From Spirochaetia bacterium (GTDB taxonomy: Bacteria > Spirochaetota > Spirochaetia > Treponematales > Breznakiellaceae): a stretch of DNA of 8,607 bases. The notes under the pieces were generated by a model that saw nothing but the letters and a program-made list of their open reading frames with translations, was not told the DNA's origin and did no database searches. Shown here in pieces: positions 1-5,143 of this stretch. The stretch is from contig BNUY01000129.1 in the NCBI GenBank assembly GCA_025997715.1, positions 1 through 8,607 of the forward strand. Reading direction: 5' to 3'. The first letter of the stretch is position 1. Each line of letters begins with the position of its first letter. The translations under genes were made by a program, and so were the position numbers.

Positions 1-329
1 TCAGCGAACCGGCGATTCCTGCGGCGGAGGAATTCATCCCGAAAAAGGCGGACCTGCCCCAGGCGATTGCGCTTTTGAAGCTGGGCAGGGAACTGGTAAA
101 GCCCATGGCCGAATCAAGTGACGAAGATGCGGAGGCGCTCATCAAAGCTGCGGCGGAAAAGGCGGGGGTAAAGCTGGGGGACCTGATGATGCCGCTGCGG
201 GTGGCCATCACCGGGGCGCGGGTCAGCCCGCCGCTGTTCGGATCCCTGCGGATACTGGGGGCGGAACGGAACCTTTCGCGGGTGGACTGCGCCTTGACGG
301 CGCTTGCTTTAGCGGCTTTACAGAAATAG
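1..329 (+). CDS. gltX: Glutamyl-tRNA synthetase, C-terminal part (5' end outside window)
   Basis: This is the 3' end of an open frame that enters from the left edge (first full codon at base 3) and stops with TAG at 327-329. The enzyme charges tRNA(Glu) with glutamate in the cytoplasm. The visible 108 residues match the anticodon-binding helical domain of bacterial GluRS: a stretch like 'ALIKAAAEKAGVKLGDLMMP' leads into 'LRVAITGARVSPPLFGSLRI', the conserved 'lR.a.tG...SPplf..l..LG' block, followed by a final helix around 'RVDCAL'. The catalytic Rossmann domain with HIGH and KMSKS lies outside the window. Some bacteria carry two GluRS copies or a GluRS with shifted specificity, which this part cannot resolve. 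A TTG at 75 is internal, not a start. The gene converges on the sirtuin gene. Confidence 0.88.
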   Translation, partial: SEPAIPAAEEFIPKKADLPQAIALLKLGRELVKPMAESSDEDAEALIKAAAEKAGVKLGDLMMPLRVAITGARVSPPLFGSLRILGAERNLSRVDCALTALALAALQK

Positions 330-340
330 GAAGAATTATA

Positions 341-420
341 ACCACGAAAAATACGAAACACACGAAAAAGGAACATTAATGTGTTATTTTTTTTCGTGTG
401 TTTCCTGTCTTTTTCGTGGT
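341..420. repeat. Long inverted repeat of CACGAAAAA-type units between convergent genes
   Basis: Bases 341-351 pair perfectly with 410-420 (11 bp, ACCACGAAAAA / TTTTTCGTGGT), and 355-369 pair perfectly with 390-404 (15 bp). A small internal loop of 3 nt against 5 nt separates the two stems. The 20-nt apical region contains its own 10-bp palindrome ACATTAATGT (373-382). The structure fills the space between the gltX stop (329) and the sirtuin stop (431), so a two-way terminator or mRNA 3'-end stabiliser is the simplest role. Each arm also repeats the unit CACGAAAAA twice, which marks it as a repeat element rather than a plain terminator. Confidence 0.75.
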
Positions 421-430
421 TGATTTCTTT

Positions 431-1249
431 TTATTGAATCATTCCCGCCAAGGCCTCAAACACCTCAGCCAAATCGTCAAACTTCATCACCGCATAGTCG
501 TCCATGGGGGTTTCCATGTTATTGACGATTACCAAATCCCCGCCATTGCGTTGGGTAATCTGGGGAACGGCGGCGGCGGGATAGACCGTCAGGGTGGTTC
601 CCAGGACCAGCATAAGGTCCGCCTTGGAGGCGTCGGACTCGGCGGCTTGGAGCGCCCGCGCCGGGAGGGCCTCGCCAAAAAAGGTGATCGCCGGTTTCAG
701 GACATGGCCGCACTTTTTGCAATGGGGCAGTTCCCCGGCCTTAACCAGGGCGGCCGCCTCGTCATAGCCCATGAGGTCCCCGGCGTTCTCCGGCAGCGCA
801 ACGCCGGGACCCGCGGCGGCCAGTTGTTCCACCCGGGAATGGTTGGAACAGTTGAGGCAATAGTGTACCGAAGGGGACCCGTGGATTTCGATTACCCGTT
901 TGCTGCCCCCCTTCTGATGGAGGAGATCGATGTTCTGGGTGATAAGGCTCTTCAAAAAGCCCTTCTGTTCAAGAGCGGCCAGGGTTTTGTGGACAATGGA
1001 TGGCGAGCGTTCATTGACATTGTAGATAAAGTCCGCCGATGCCTTGTAATAGAAGGAAGGGTCCCGGTGGAAATAATCAATGTCGAAGATTTTCTCTGCG
1101 TCTTGGTCGTTGTAAAGGCCGTTTTTCCCCCGGAAGTCCCGAATCCCCGACAGGGTGCTTACCCCGGCCCCGGTGAGGGTCACAAAGTACTTAGCCGCAG
1201 AGATACGCTCAAAAAGCCGGGCAACATCCTTCTTACTATTTACGGGCAT
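431..1249 (-). CDS. NAD-dependent protein deacylase, Sir2 (CobB-like) family
   Basis: The 272-residue sirtuin would remove acyl groups from lysines using NAD+, giving nicotinamide and O-acyl-ADP-ribose, in the cytoplasm. Family motifs occur in order: GAGVS (27-31) and GIRDFRG (35-41) for NAD binding; TQNID (104-108); the catalytic His at 123 in IHGS; zinc cysteines 131, 134, 177 and 180; FGE.LP (191-196); LGTTLTVYPAA (216-226); and VNN (242-244). The canonical GIPDFRG has Arg in place of Pro. The gap between the two cysteine pairs is 42 residues, longer than the usual 15-20 or so. I do not see the Tyr-Arg pair typical of desuccinylating sirtuins, so deacetylation is the default guess. The ATG at 1247-1249 is preceded by AAGGAG, 5 nt upstream. 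It is a single gene, convergent with gltX. Confidence 0.93.
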   Translation of the reverse strand: MPVNSKKDVARLFERISAAKYFVTLTGAGVSTLSGIRDFRGKNGLYNDQDAEKIFDIDYFHRDPSFYYKASADFIYNVNERSPSIVHKTLAALEQKGFLKSLITQNIDLLHQKGGSKRVIEIHGSPSVHYCLNCSNHSRVEQLAAAGPGVALPENAGDLMGYDEAAALVKAGELPHCKKCGHVLKPAITFFGEALPARALQAAESDASKADLMLVLGTTLTVYPAAAVPQITQRNGGDLVIVNNMETPMDDYAVMKFDDLAEVFEALAGMIQ

Positions 1250-1268
1250 GATTTCTCCTTGGTCAAAT

Positions 1269-1295
1269 AGTATATTGCCGGGGGCATAATTTCAA
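1269..1295 (-). promoter_or_regulatory. Possible promoter for the sirtuin gene
   Basis: On the minus strand TTGAAA (1290-1295) is followed, after 15 bp, by TATACT (1269-1274). Transcription would begin about 12-14 nt ahead of the ATG, leaving just enough leader for the AAGGAG ribosome site. The 15-bp spacer is short. Shifting the -10 to TACTAT gives 17 bp but a poorer match. This is inferred from motif matching only. Confidence 0.3.
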
Positions 1296-1358
1296 CCACA
1301 CGGACTACACGGACAAAGAGCTAATAATTTCTTGATTTTGTCGGTGAGTGTCTGTGAG
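1296..1358. repeat. Imperfect inverted repeat of CACGGAC-type units upstream of the sirtuin
   Basis: The left arm (about 1297-1316) carries CACGGAC and CACGGACAA at 10-bp spacing. The reverse complement of about 1338-1358 reads as a similar series (CACAGAC, then CACCGACAA). The arms agree at roughly 15 of 20 positions with one gap, around a loop of about 21 AT-rich bases. The unit resembles the CACGAAAAA units of the repeat at 341-420, so the sirtuin gene is flanked by two structures of one style. Pairing is much weaker here than at 341-420. Confidence 0.5.
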
Positions 1359-1362
1359 GGCG

Positions 1363-1389
1363 ACTTTTCCATTCTTTGGGTGGAAAAGT
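1363..1389. repeat. 9-bp hairpin followed by two T-tracts
   Basis: ACTTTTCCA (1363-1371) and TGGAAAAGT (1381-1389) are perfect inverted copies around a 9-nt loop. The plus strand continues with two T6 tracts (1392-1397 and 1402-1407). The shape recalls a rho-independent terminator reading rightward, but the stem is AT-rich and no plus-strand gene lies just upstream. It may be a relic, or a barrier that insulates the nuclease promoter. Confidence 0.45.
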
Positions 1390-1425
1390 GGTTTTTTACC
1401 ATTTTTTCACTCCTTCAAAAATAAG

Positions 1426-1445
1426 GCTGAAAGCCGCTGAAAGCC
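1426..1445. repeat. Tandem perfect 10-bp repeat upstream of the nuclease promoter
   Basis: GCTGAAAGCC occurs twice back to back (1426-1435, 1436-1445), ending 9 bp before the -35 hexamer of the nuclease promoter. With the preceding G, each unit has a small GGCT/AGCC dyad. One helical turn per unit and the position just upstream of a promoter would suit a protein-binding site. That role is inference only. Confidence 0.4.
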
Positions 1446-1454
1446 CGTTATCCC

Positions 1455-1483
1455 TTGCAAAATTCCGCCTTGTGGCGTATAGT
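1455..1483 (+). promoter_or_regulatory. Promoter of the Rpn nuclease gene, predicting a leaderless mRNA
   Basis: TTGCAA (1455-1460), a 17-bp spacer and TATAGT (1478-1483) form a good sigma-70-type promoter. The ATG starts at 1490, six bases after the -10 hexamer, so transcription would begin at or within a base or two of the A of ATG and leave no room for a ribosome-binding site. No Shine-Dalgarno sequence is seen before the ATG. The spacer contains the 12-bp dyad CGCC-TTGT-GGCG (1466-1477), a possible operator lying between the two hexamers. Confidence 0.6.
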
Positions 1484-1489
1484 ACCTAT

Positions 1490-2353
1490 ATGGAACGATT
1501 GAACCCCCTTGATGATTTCATTTTTACAAAAGTCTTTGGCGAAAAGGGCGATGAGGAGCAGCTTTTGGCGTTCCTTAACGCCGTGTTGCAGCGCACCGGC
1601 CGCGACGGCCTTGTTTCCGTCGAGATACTTGAGGACAAAACACTCACCGGCGACACCATTGGCAAGAAATTGGGGGTCCTTGATGTGCGCGCCCGTACCG
1701 ATAAGGGTGATGATGTAAATATAGAGGTCCAACTCAAGGACCTTCACAACATGGACCGGCGCAGTATCTTCTACTGGAGCAAACGGTATATTAAGCATCT
1801 GAATGCCGGTGAAAATTACAACCTTCTGCCAAATGTGATCGCTATTAACATTGTTGATTTTGATTATATCAAGCTCGACGACTACCACACCAGCTTTCAC
1901 CTGCGGGAGGACCGGAGCCCCGCTTATGTACTGACCGATGCAATTGAGATTCATTTTCTTAACATGGCAAAATTCAGGAAGCTGAAAAACAAGGACATTA
2001 AAAACAATGTATTGGAGCGGTGGCTGCTGTATCTTGACGATACCACCCCGCCCGAACTTATAGAGGAGATTATCAGGATGGACACGGTAATTGAACGGAC
2101 GAACGAGCGGCTTGAGTTTCTTTCGCAGGATGACGAAACCATGCGCTACTACGAACTGCGCCAGATGGAGCGCGCTGACTGGAACAGCGTAGTCTACGAG
2201 CGGGACCAAAACGCACAGCGCGCCGACCAGAACGCACAGCGCGCCGAAGCAGCCATACAGCGCGCCGACCAGAACGCACGAGAGCGGGACCAGGCCATAC
2301 AGCGCGCCGAAGCTGCCGAACGGCGACTTGCTGAGCTTGAAGCAAAAAAGTAG
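1490..2353 (+). CDS. Rpn family recombination-promoting nuclease / PD-(D/E)XK putative transposase
   Basis: The 287-residue protein begins MERLNPLDDFIFTKVFGE, the typical N-terminus of Rpn/YhgA-like proteins. Family members are DNA endonucleases that promote RecA-independent recombination. They are usually found in many copies and are often mis-named transposases. The PD-(D/E)XK core is visible: Asp65 in LGVLD, then Glu79-x-Gln81 in IEVQL, with a possible early Glu at 48. A helical segment (about 165-235) leads to a charged tail. From 237 to 278 there are six exact heptads rich in Arg, Gln, Ala and Asp, predicted to form a coiled coil. The frame is open further upstream to 1376, but the ATG at 1490 fits the family N-terminus and the promoter. 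No second transposon protein or end repeats are seen. A related in-frame ORF follows the TAG stop. Confidence 0.9.
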   Translation: MERLNPLDDFIFTKVFGEKGDEEQLLAFLNAVLQRTGRDGLVSVEILEDKTLTGDTIGKKLGVLDVRARTDKGDDVNIEVQLKDLHNMDRRSIFYWSKRYIKHLNAGENYNLLPNVIAINIVDFDYIKLDDYHTSFHLREDRSPAYVLTDAIEIHFLNMAKFRKLKNKDIKNNVLERWLLYLDDTTPPELIEEIIRMDTVIERTNERLEFLSQDDETMRYYELRQMERADWNSVVYERDQNAQRADQNAQRAEAAIQRADQNARERDQAIQRAEAAERRLAELEAKK

Positions 2354-2467
2354 CCGCTTACTATGGATCACGAAAGCTACATAGCAAAACTGAACGCTGA
2401 CCGCCATGAAACCCTGCGCCAGATGGAGCGCGCTGACTGGAACAGCGTTATCTACGAGCGGGACCAG
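2156..2467 (+). repeat. 54-bp direct repeat, copies at 2156-2209 and 2414-2467
   Basis: The two copies differ at only 3 of 54 bases by eye. Both encode LRQMERADWNSV(V/I)YERDQ in the same frame, 258 bp (86 codons) apart. The first lies in the nuclease tail and the second in the short ORF that follows. Near-identity, including at third codon positions, points to recent duplication or to recombination with a paralogous copy elsewhere in the genome. Confidence 0.85.
2198..2323 (+). repeat. Six degenerate 21-bp tandem units encoding coiled-coil heptads
   Basis: Codons 237-278 of the nuclease form six 7-codon units (ERDQNAQ, RADQNAQ, RAEAAIQ, RADQNAR, ERDQAIQ, RAEAAER). The DNA units share blocks such as CAGCGCGCCGA and GACCAGAACGCA. 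Unit length equals a protein heptad, so gain or loss of units would lengthen or shorten the coiled coil without a frame change. Confidence 0.8.
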
Positions 2468-2671
2468 GCCATACGAGAGTGGGTAGAAGCCGCACGAGAA
2501 CGGACCCAGGTCACACGAGAGTGGGTCCAGGCCGTACGTGAGCGGGACCAGGAACACACCGCACGGGTAGAAGCCGAACACGCCCTTGCCGAAGCCGAAC
2601 GGGACCAGGCCGAAGCCGAAGCCGCCCTTGCCGAAGCAAAGCGCCCCGCTTGCGCACAGAGAGGAGAATGA
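2363..2671 (+). CDS. Short coiled-coil ORF, duplicated tail of the Rpn nuclease (possibly a remnant or read-through extension)
   Basis: This 102-codon frame starts 9 nt after the nuclease stop and stays in the same reading frame, so only the TAG at 2351-2353 separates them. Residues 18-35 repeat the nuclease tail (LRQMERADWNSVIYERDQ). Next come two 14-residue units beginning REWVEAARER and REWVQAVRER, then an Ala-Glu-rich helix ending in a divergent tail (KRPACAQRGE). Everything after residue 18 looks like coiled coil, and no catalytic part is present. No Shine-Dalgarno sequence precedes the ATG at 2363, so independent translation is doubtful. Better options are a 3' fragment of a related nuclease gene captured by recombination, or the original C-terminus of a roughly 393-residue protein now cut by a stop. 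It ends 12 nt from the stop of the convergent gene. Confidence 0.45.
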   Translation: MDHESYIAKLNADRHETLRQMERADWNSVIYERDQAIREWVEAARERTQVTREWVQAVRERDQEHTARVEAEHALAEAERDQAEAEAALAEAKRPACAQRGE

Positions 2672-2683
2672 AGGAGTAAGTCT

Positions 2684-3094
2684 CTATTTTCCGTGTTCCC
2701 TGGGCACATAGTTCTCCGCCAAATACTGTTCCAGGTCTTCCCGGGAAATACGGTACCGTTCCCCCACCTTGGAATACGCTATCTTCTTCTTTTTAAGCAG
2801 GGTAAAGAACGTAGCCCGGCTAATCCTCAATATTTCAATCACCTCACGGGGGGTCAGCAGGGTGTCCGGCTTTTCATGGGTAATGTGTTCAACGCTGCCG
2901 GCAGCGGCCTCTCCCGAACCTTGGTTCGCGATCATCGTGTCCACATCCTCCCGCGCAACCCAGATGTGCTTCCCGATCATCGTGCAGGGCAGCTTCTTAT
3001 TCAAAATAAGCTTGTTAAATTCATGCCGGGTGGGAATCCCCATGATTTCCATTGCCGCCCGTACCGTAATCAGGCCGTCGTCTCTATTCTTCAT
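2684..3094 (-). CDS. Protein with two excisionase-like (MerR-type) helix-turn-helix modules
   Basis: The 136-residue protein carries two copies of the short HTH_17/excisionase fold. The first (about 8-55) runs from 'LITVRAAMEIMGI' through 'IGKHIWVAREDVDTMI'. The second (about 79-126) runs from 'LLTPREVIEILRISRATFFT' through 'VGERYRISREDLEQYL'. Each has the pattern T/V-x-A/E-A/V-x-E-I (helix 1), a recognition helix, a short wing (IGKHIWV, VGERYRI), then R-E-D. A charged, Ala/Gly-containing linker (about 56-78) joins them, so one chain could span two half-sites. The start lies 12 nt after the receptor stop with only a weak GGG upstream, so translation probably depends on the preceding gene. It is the last gene of the apparent operon. 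It could be a local regulator, or merely an unrelated DNA-binding protein. No integrase is near, so a true excisionase role is unsupported. Confidence 0.8.
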   Translation of the reverse strand: MKNRDDGLITVRAAMEIMGIPTRHEFNKLILNKKLPCTMIGKHIWVAREDVDTMIANQGSGEAAAGSVEHITHEKPDTLLTPREVIEILRISRATFFTLLKKKKIAYSKVGERYRISREDLEQYLAENYVPREHGK

Positions 3095-3106
3095 CCCGTA
3101 TCACGT

Positions 3107-5143
3107 TCAGTACTTTACCGTCATGGTTACATTAAAACTCCGCCCGGGCATGGGGTTGTATTGGCTAATCTCATAGTAGGTGTCCAATACATTTTCTATC
3201 GCGGCGGAAAAACTGAAATACTTGTTTAGTTCATAACTGGCTTTGATGTTGAAAAGTACATACCCATCCAGTTCTTCGTCGCCATCCGTATCGGCGTAGC
3301 GGGGCCCAAGGTATTCAAGGCGGGGAATGAGCGAAATAGCGCGGATGGGCTTGAACTCAATGTACGCATTGGCCGTTATGGCGGGGTAGTAGGTCAGATA
3401 GTTTACGGCGTTTTCGCTGTAAAGAATACTGTACCTGTTCCACGAAAATGCGCCGCCGGCGCTCAGCATGTCGTTCAGGTAGAAGCCCAGGCCAAGCTCA
3501 AAACCCCATAAGGCGGTTTCGTCAATGTTGATGGCCATGTTTACCGGGGAACTTTGGGTGCCCTCCTCGCGGCCGGGTACTTTTATTGTTTGTATTTTGT
3601 CAAATACGATGCTGTAGTATGCGGCGGCGTTTATCCGCAGTTTGTTAAAAAAATAGGCTTTGTAACCAAGCTCAAAATGATTGGCGGTCTCCGGCCCCAG
3701 ATCCGGGTTCGGGAGGGTGCTGCCGAATTGGGTGGAATAGCGTTGGAATTGGGTCGGGAAACGGTTTTTAACCGCCCATGTTAGGTGAACTTCCTGTTCC
3801 TGCTTTTTGCTGATGGTGTAAAAGGCGCCAAGCTGCCAGGATAGCAAATGCATGGAGTGCGTCTTTACTACGTAGTAGCCCGCGCCCTCGTGGGCCCTGT
3901 TCGCTTCGTTTAGCTGGCCCCAAAATTCGATGGGGATCAGGGCGTCGTAGCCAAGGCCGGCCTTTGCGGTAAAGGGCGCCCAGGGGGTAATCGTGTATTC
4001 CAGGCCGCCGGACCAGGTGTCTTCCTGTACCCGGACCTGCTCTTCGCCGCCGCGTAATCCGATGTGGTTATCCTTGCGGTAGGTTAGGGCGGCGTCAAGT
4101 TTGTTCCAACTGTTTATGTCCCAACCGCCCTCAAGCCGCGCGCCCCCTGAGTATTCATCATAGTCGGAATGGGCCTGATGATTGCCTATCGCGAGATTCG
4201 GCAGGTCCATGTATTCATCCATGCGGTTATCGTGTTTCTCATAATAGCCGAGGGCCTTTACAAAAAAAATATCCGCCGTCCATGCGGCGTTAAGCGCTAT
4301 GGTGTAGCTGTCATATATGGGCCAGTCCCATATTGAATAATCGTGACGGCGTACCGCAGGGGGCGATAATCCCTTGTCCGCATCCATGTAGGTGTAGGCA
4401 AGGGATATGTCCAGGGGGGCAATGGGTGTAATGCCGGCAAGTAAGGTCAGCTTCATGTCGGTGGAGCCGGACCAGAGACGGTCGCCGGGTTGCTGGGGGT
4501 TGTTTTCGTCGGGCTCAAATGACGCGGGCAGCCGCCAGTGGTCTATCCCGCGAAACTGAAAGGTTGCCTTGCCGTAGTAGTGTTCCTGTTTTGTGCCGAG
4601 GCTAACCAGATCGGTTGTACCCGAATATTTGCCGGCGCTGTCAAAGTCAAAACTGGTTTTCAGCATCGCCTCAAAGGGTTTTTTGGGGTGTGCGGTGCGT
4701 AACAGTATCGCGCCGCCCATGGTGTTGGAGCCAAGGAGCATCGAGCTGAAGCCTTTTTGTATTTCTACGCTTTCAAGGTCCCCGGAAAGGATGCGGGCGG
4801 CATCCCCCTCGCCGCGGTAGGTGTTGGCGGTATACACGCCGTCAATAAATACGGGCATGCTGTCAACATCAAAACCGCGTACCTTGAAGGTAGAATCACC
4901 GCGCCGCCCGCCGCCGTTGAGGATAATGCCCGGGGTGTACCGTACCGCCTCCCATAGGTCGGCGGAATTGTCACGCTCAATATCCTCGGCGGTGATGCGA
5001 TCAGAGGACTCCCGGTCCCCGGTGATTTCCGCAGAGGGGAGAACGATTACATCCTGTTCGGTTGTTTCCGTTTCTGCGGGCTCCTCCGGGTTTGCGGTGG
5101 CTACGCATACCAGAAACAACAACGAACAGAGGAGGTACTTCAT
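3107..5143 (-). CDS. TonB-dependent outer-membrane receptor
   Basis: The 678-residue protein is predicted to be a gated beta-barrel that imports a scarce ligand (siderophore, cobalamin, haem or glycan) across the outer membrane using TonB-ExbBD energy. It has a signal peptide (MKYLLCSLLFLVCVATA, cut near 17/18), a probable TonB box around 31-36 (DVIVLP), and a plug domain (about 45-152) with 'DLWEAVRYTPGI', 'VRGFD', 'PVFIDGV' and 'ESVEIQKG'. A long run of alternating barrel strands follows, with 'NHFELGYKAYF', 'FSFSAAIENVLD' and the terminal aromatic VTMTVKY. Residues 'PMPGRSF' before the last strand are typical of the family. The start overlaps the upstream stop (TAATG), with GGAAGGG 7 nt before it. 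The frame is open to 5284, but that extension lacks a signal peptide. No carboxypeptidase-like N-terminal domain of the SusC type is present. The ligand cannot be named. Confidence 0.93.
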   Translation of the reverse strand: MKYLLCSLLFLVCVATANPEEPAETETTEQDVIVLPSAEITGDRESSDRITAEDIERDNSADLWEAVRYTPGIILNGGGRRGDSTFKVRGFDVDSMPVFIDGVYTANTYRGEGDAARILSGDLESVEIQKGFSSMLLGSNTMGGAILLRTAHPKKPFEAMLKTSFDFDSAGKYSGTTDLVSLGTKQEHYYGKATFQFRGIDHWRLPASFEPDENNPQQPGDRLWSGSTDMKLTLLAGITPIAPLDISLAYTYMDADKGLSPPAVRRHDYSIWDWPIYDSYTIALNAAWTADIFFVKALGYYEKHDNRMDEYMDLPNLAIGNHQAHSDYDEYSGGARLEGGWDINSWNKLDAALTYRKDNHIGLRGGEEQVRVQEDTWSGGLEYTITPWAPFTAKAGLGYDALIPIEFWGQLNEANRAHEGAGYYVVKTHSMHLLSWQLGAFYTISKKQEQEVHLTWAVKNRFPTQFQRYSTQFGSTLPNPDLGPETANHFELGYKAYFFNKLRINAAAYYSIVFDKIQTIKVPGREEGTQSSPVNMAINIDETALWGFELGLGFYLNDMLSAGGAFSWNRYSILYSENAVNYLTYYPAITANAYIEFKPIRAISLIPRLEYLGPRYADTDGDEELDGYVLFNIKASYELNKYFSFSAAIENVLDTYYEISQYNPMPGRSFNVTMTVKY

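Noticed and set aside
398..1270. 290-codon open frame on the plus strand opposite the sirtuin gene
   Set aside because: The minus-strand frame carries every sirtuin motif and a ribosome site. The plus frame has no family motif and overlaps the inverted repeat.
1376..1489. Upstream in-frame extension of the nuclease to 1376
   Set aside because: It would run through a hairpin, T-tracts and the promoter. The family N-terminus starts at the ATG at 1490.
2198..2323. Tandem 21-bp units as a possible CRISPR array
   Set aside because: Units abut without spacers, are in frame with the nuclease, and encode heptads.
1490..2353. Rpn gene as part of a classical insertion sequence
   Set aside because: No terminal inverted repeats, target-site duplication or DDE transposase motifs are visible around it.
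1448..2581. 377-codon open frame on the minus strand opposite the Rpn gene and its tail
   Set aside because: Its composition (repeated VPLSCVLVGALYG-like runs) is the antisense image of the heptad repeats. The plus strand has the nuclease motifs and the promoter.
2693..3229. Plus-strand open frame opposite the HTH gene and receptor end
   Set aside because: It has no recognisable domain or ribosome site and lies opposite two well-supported genes.
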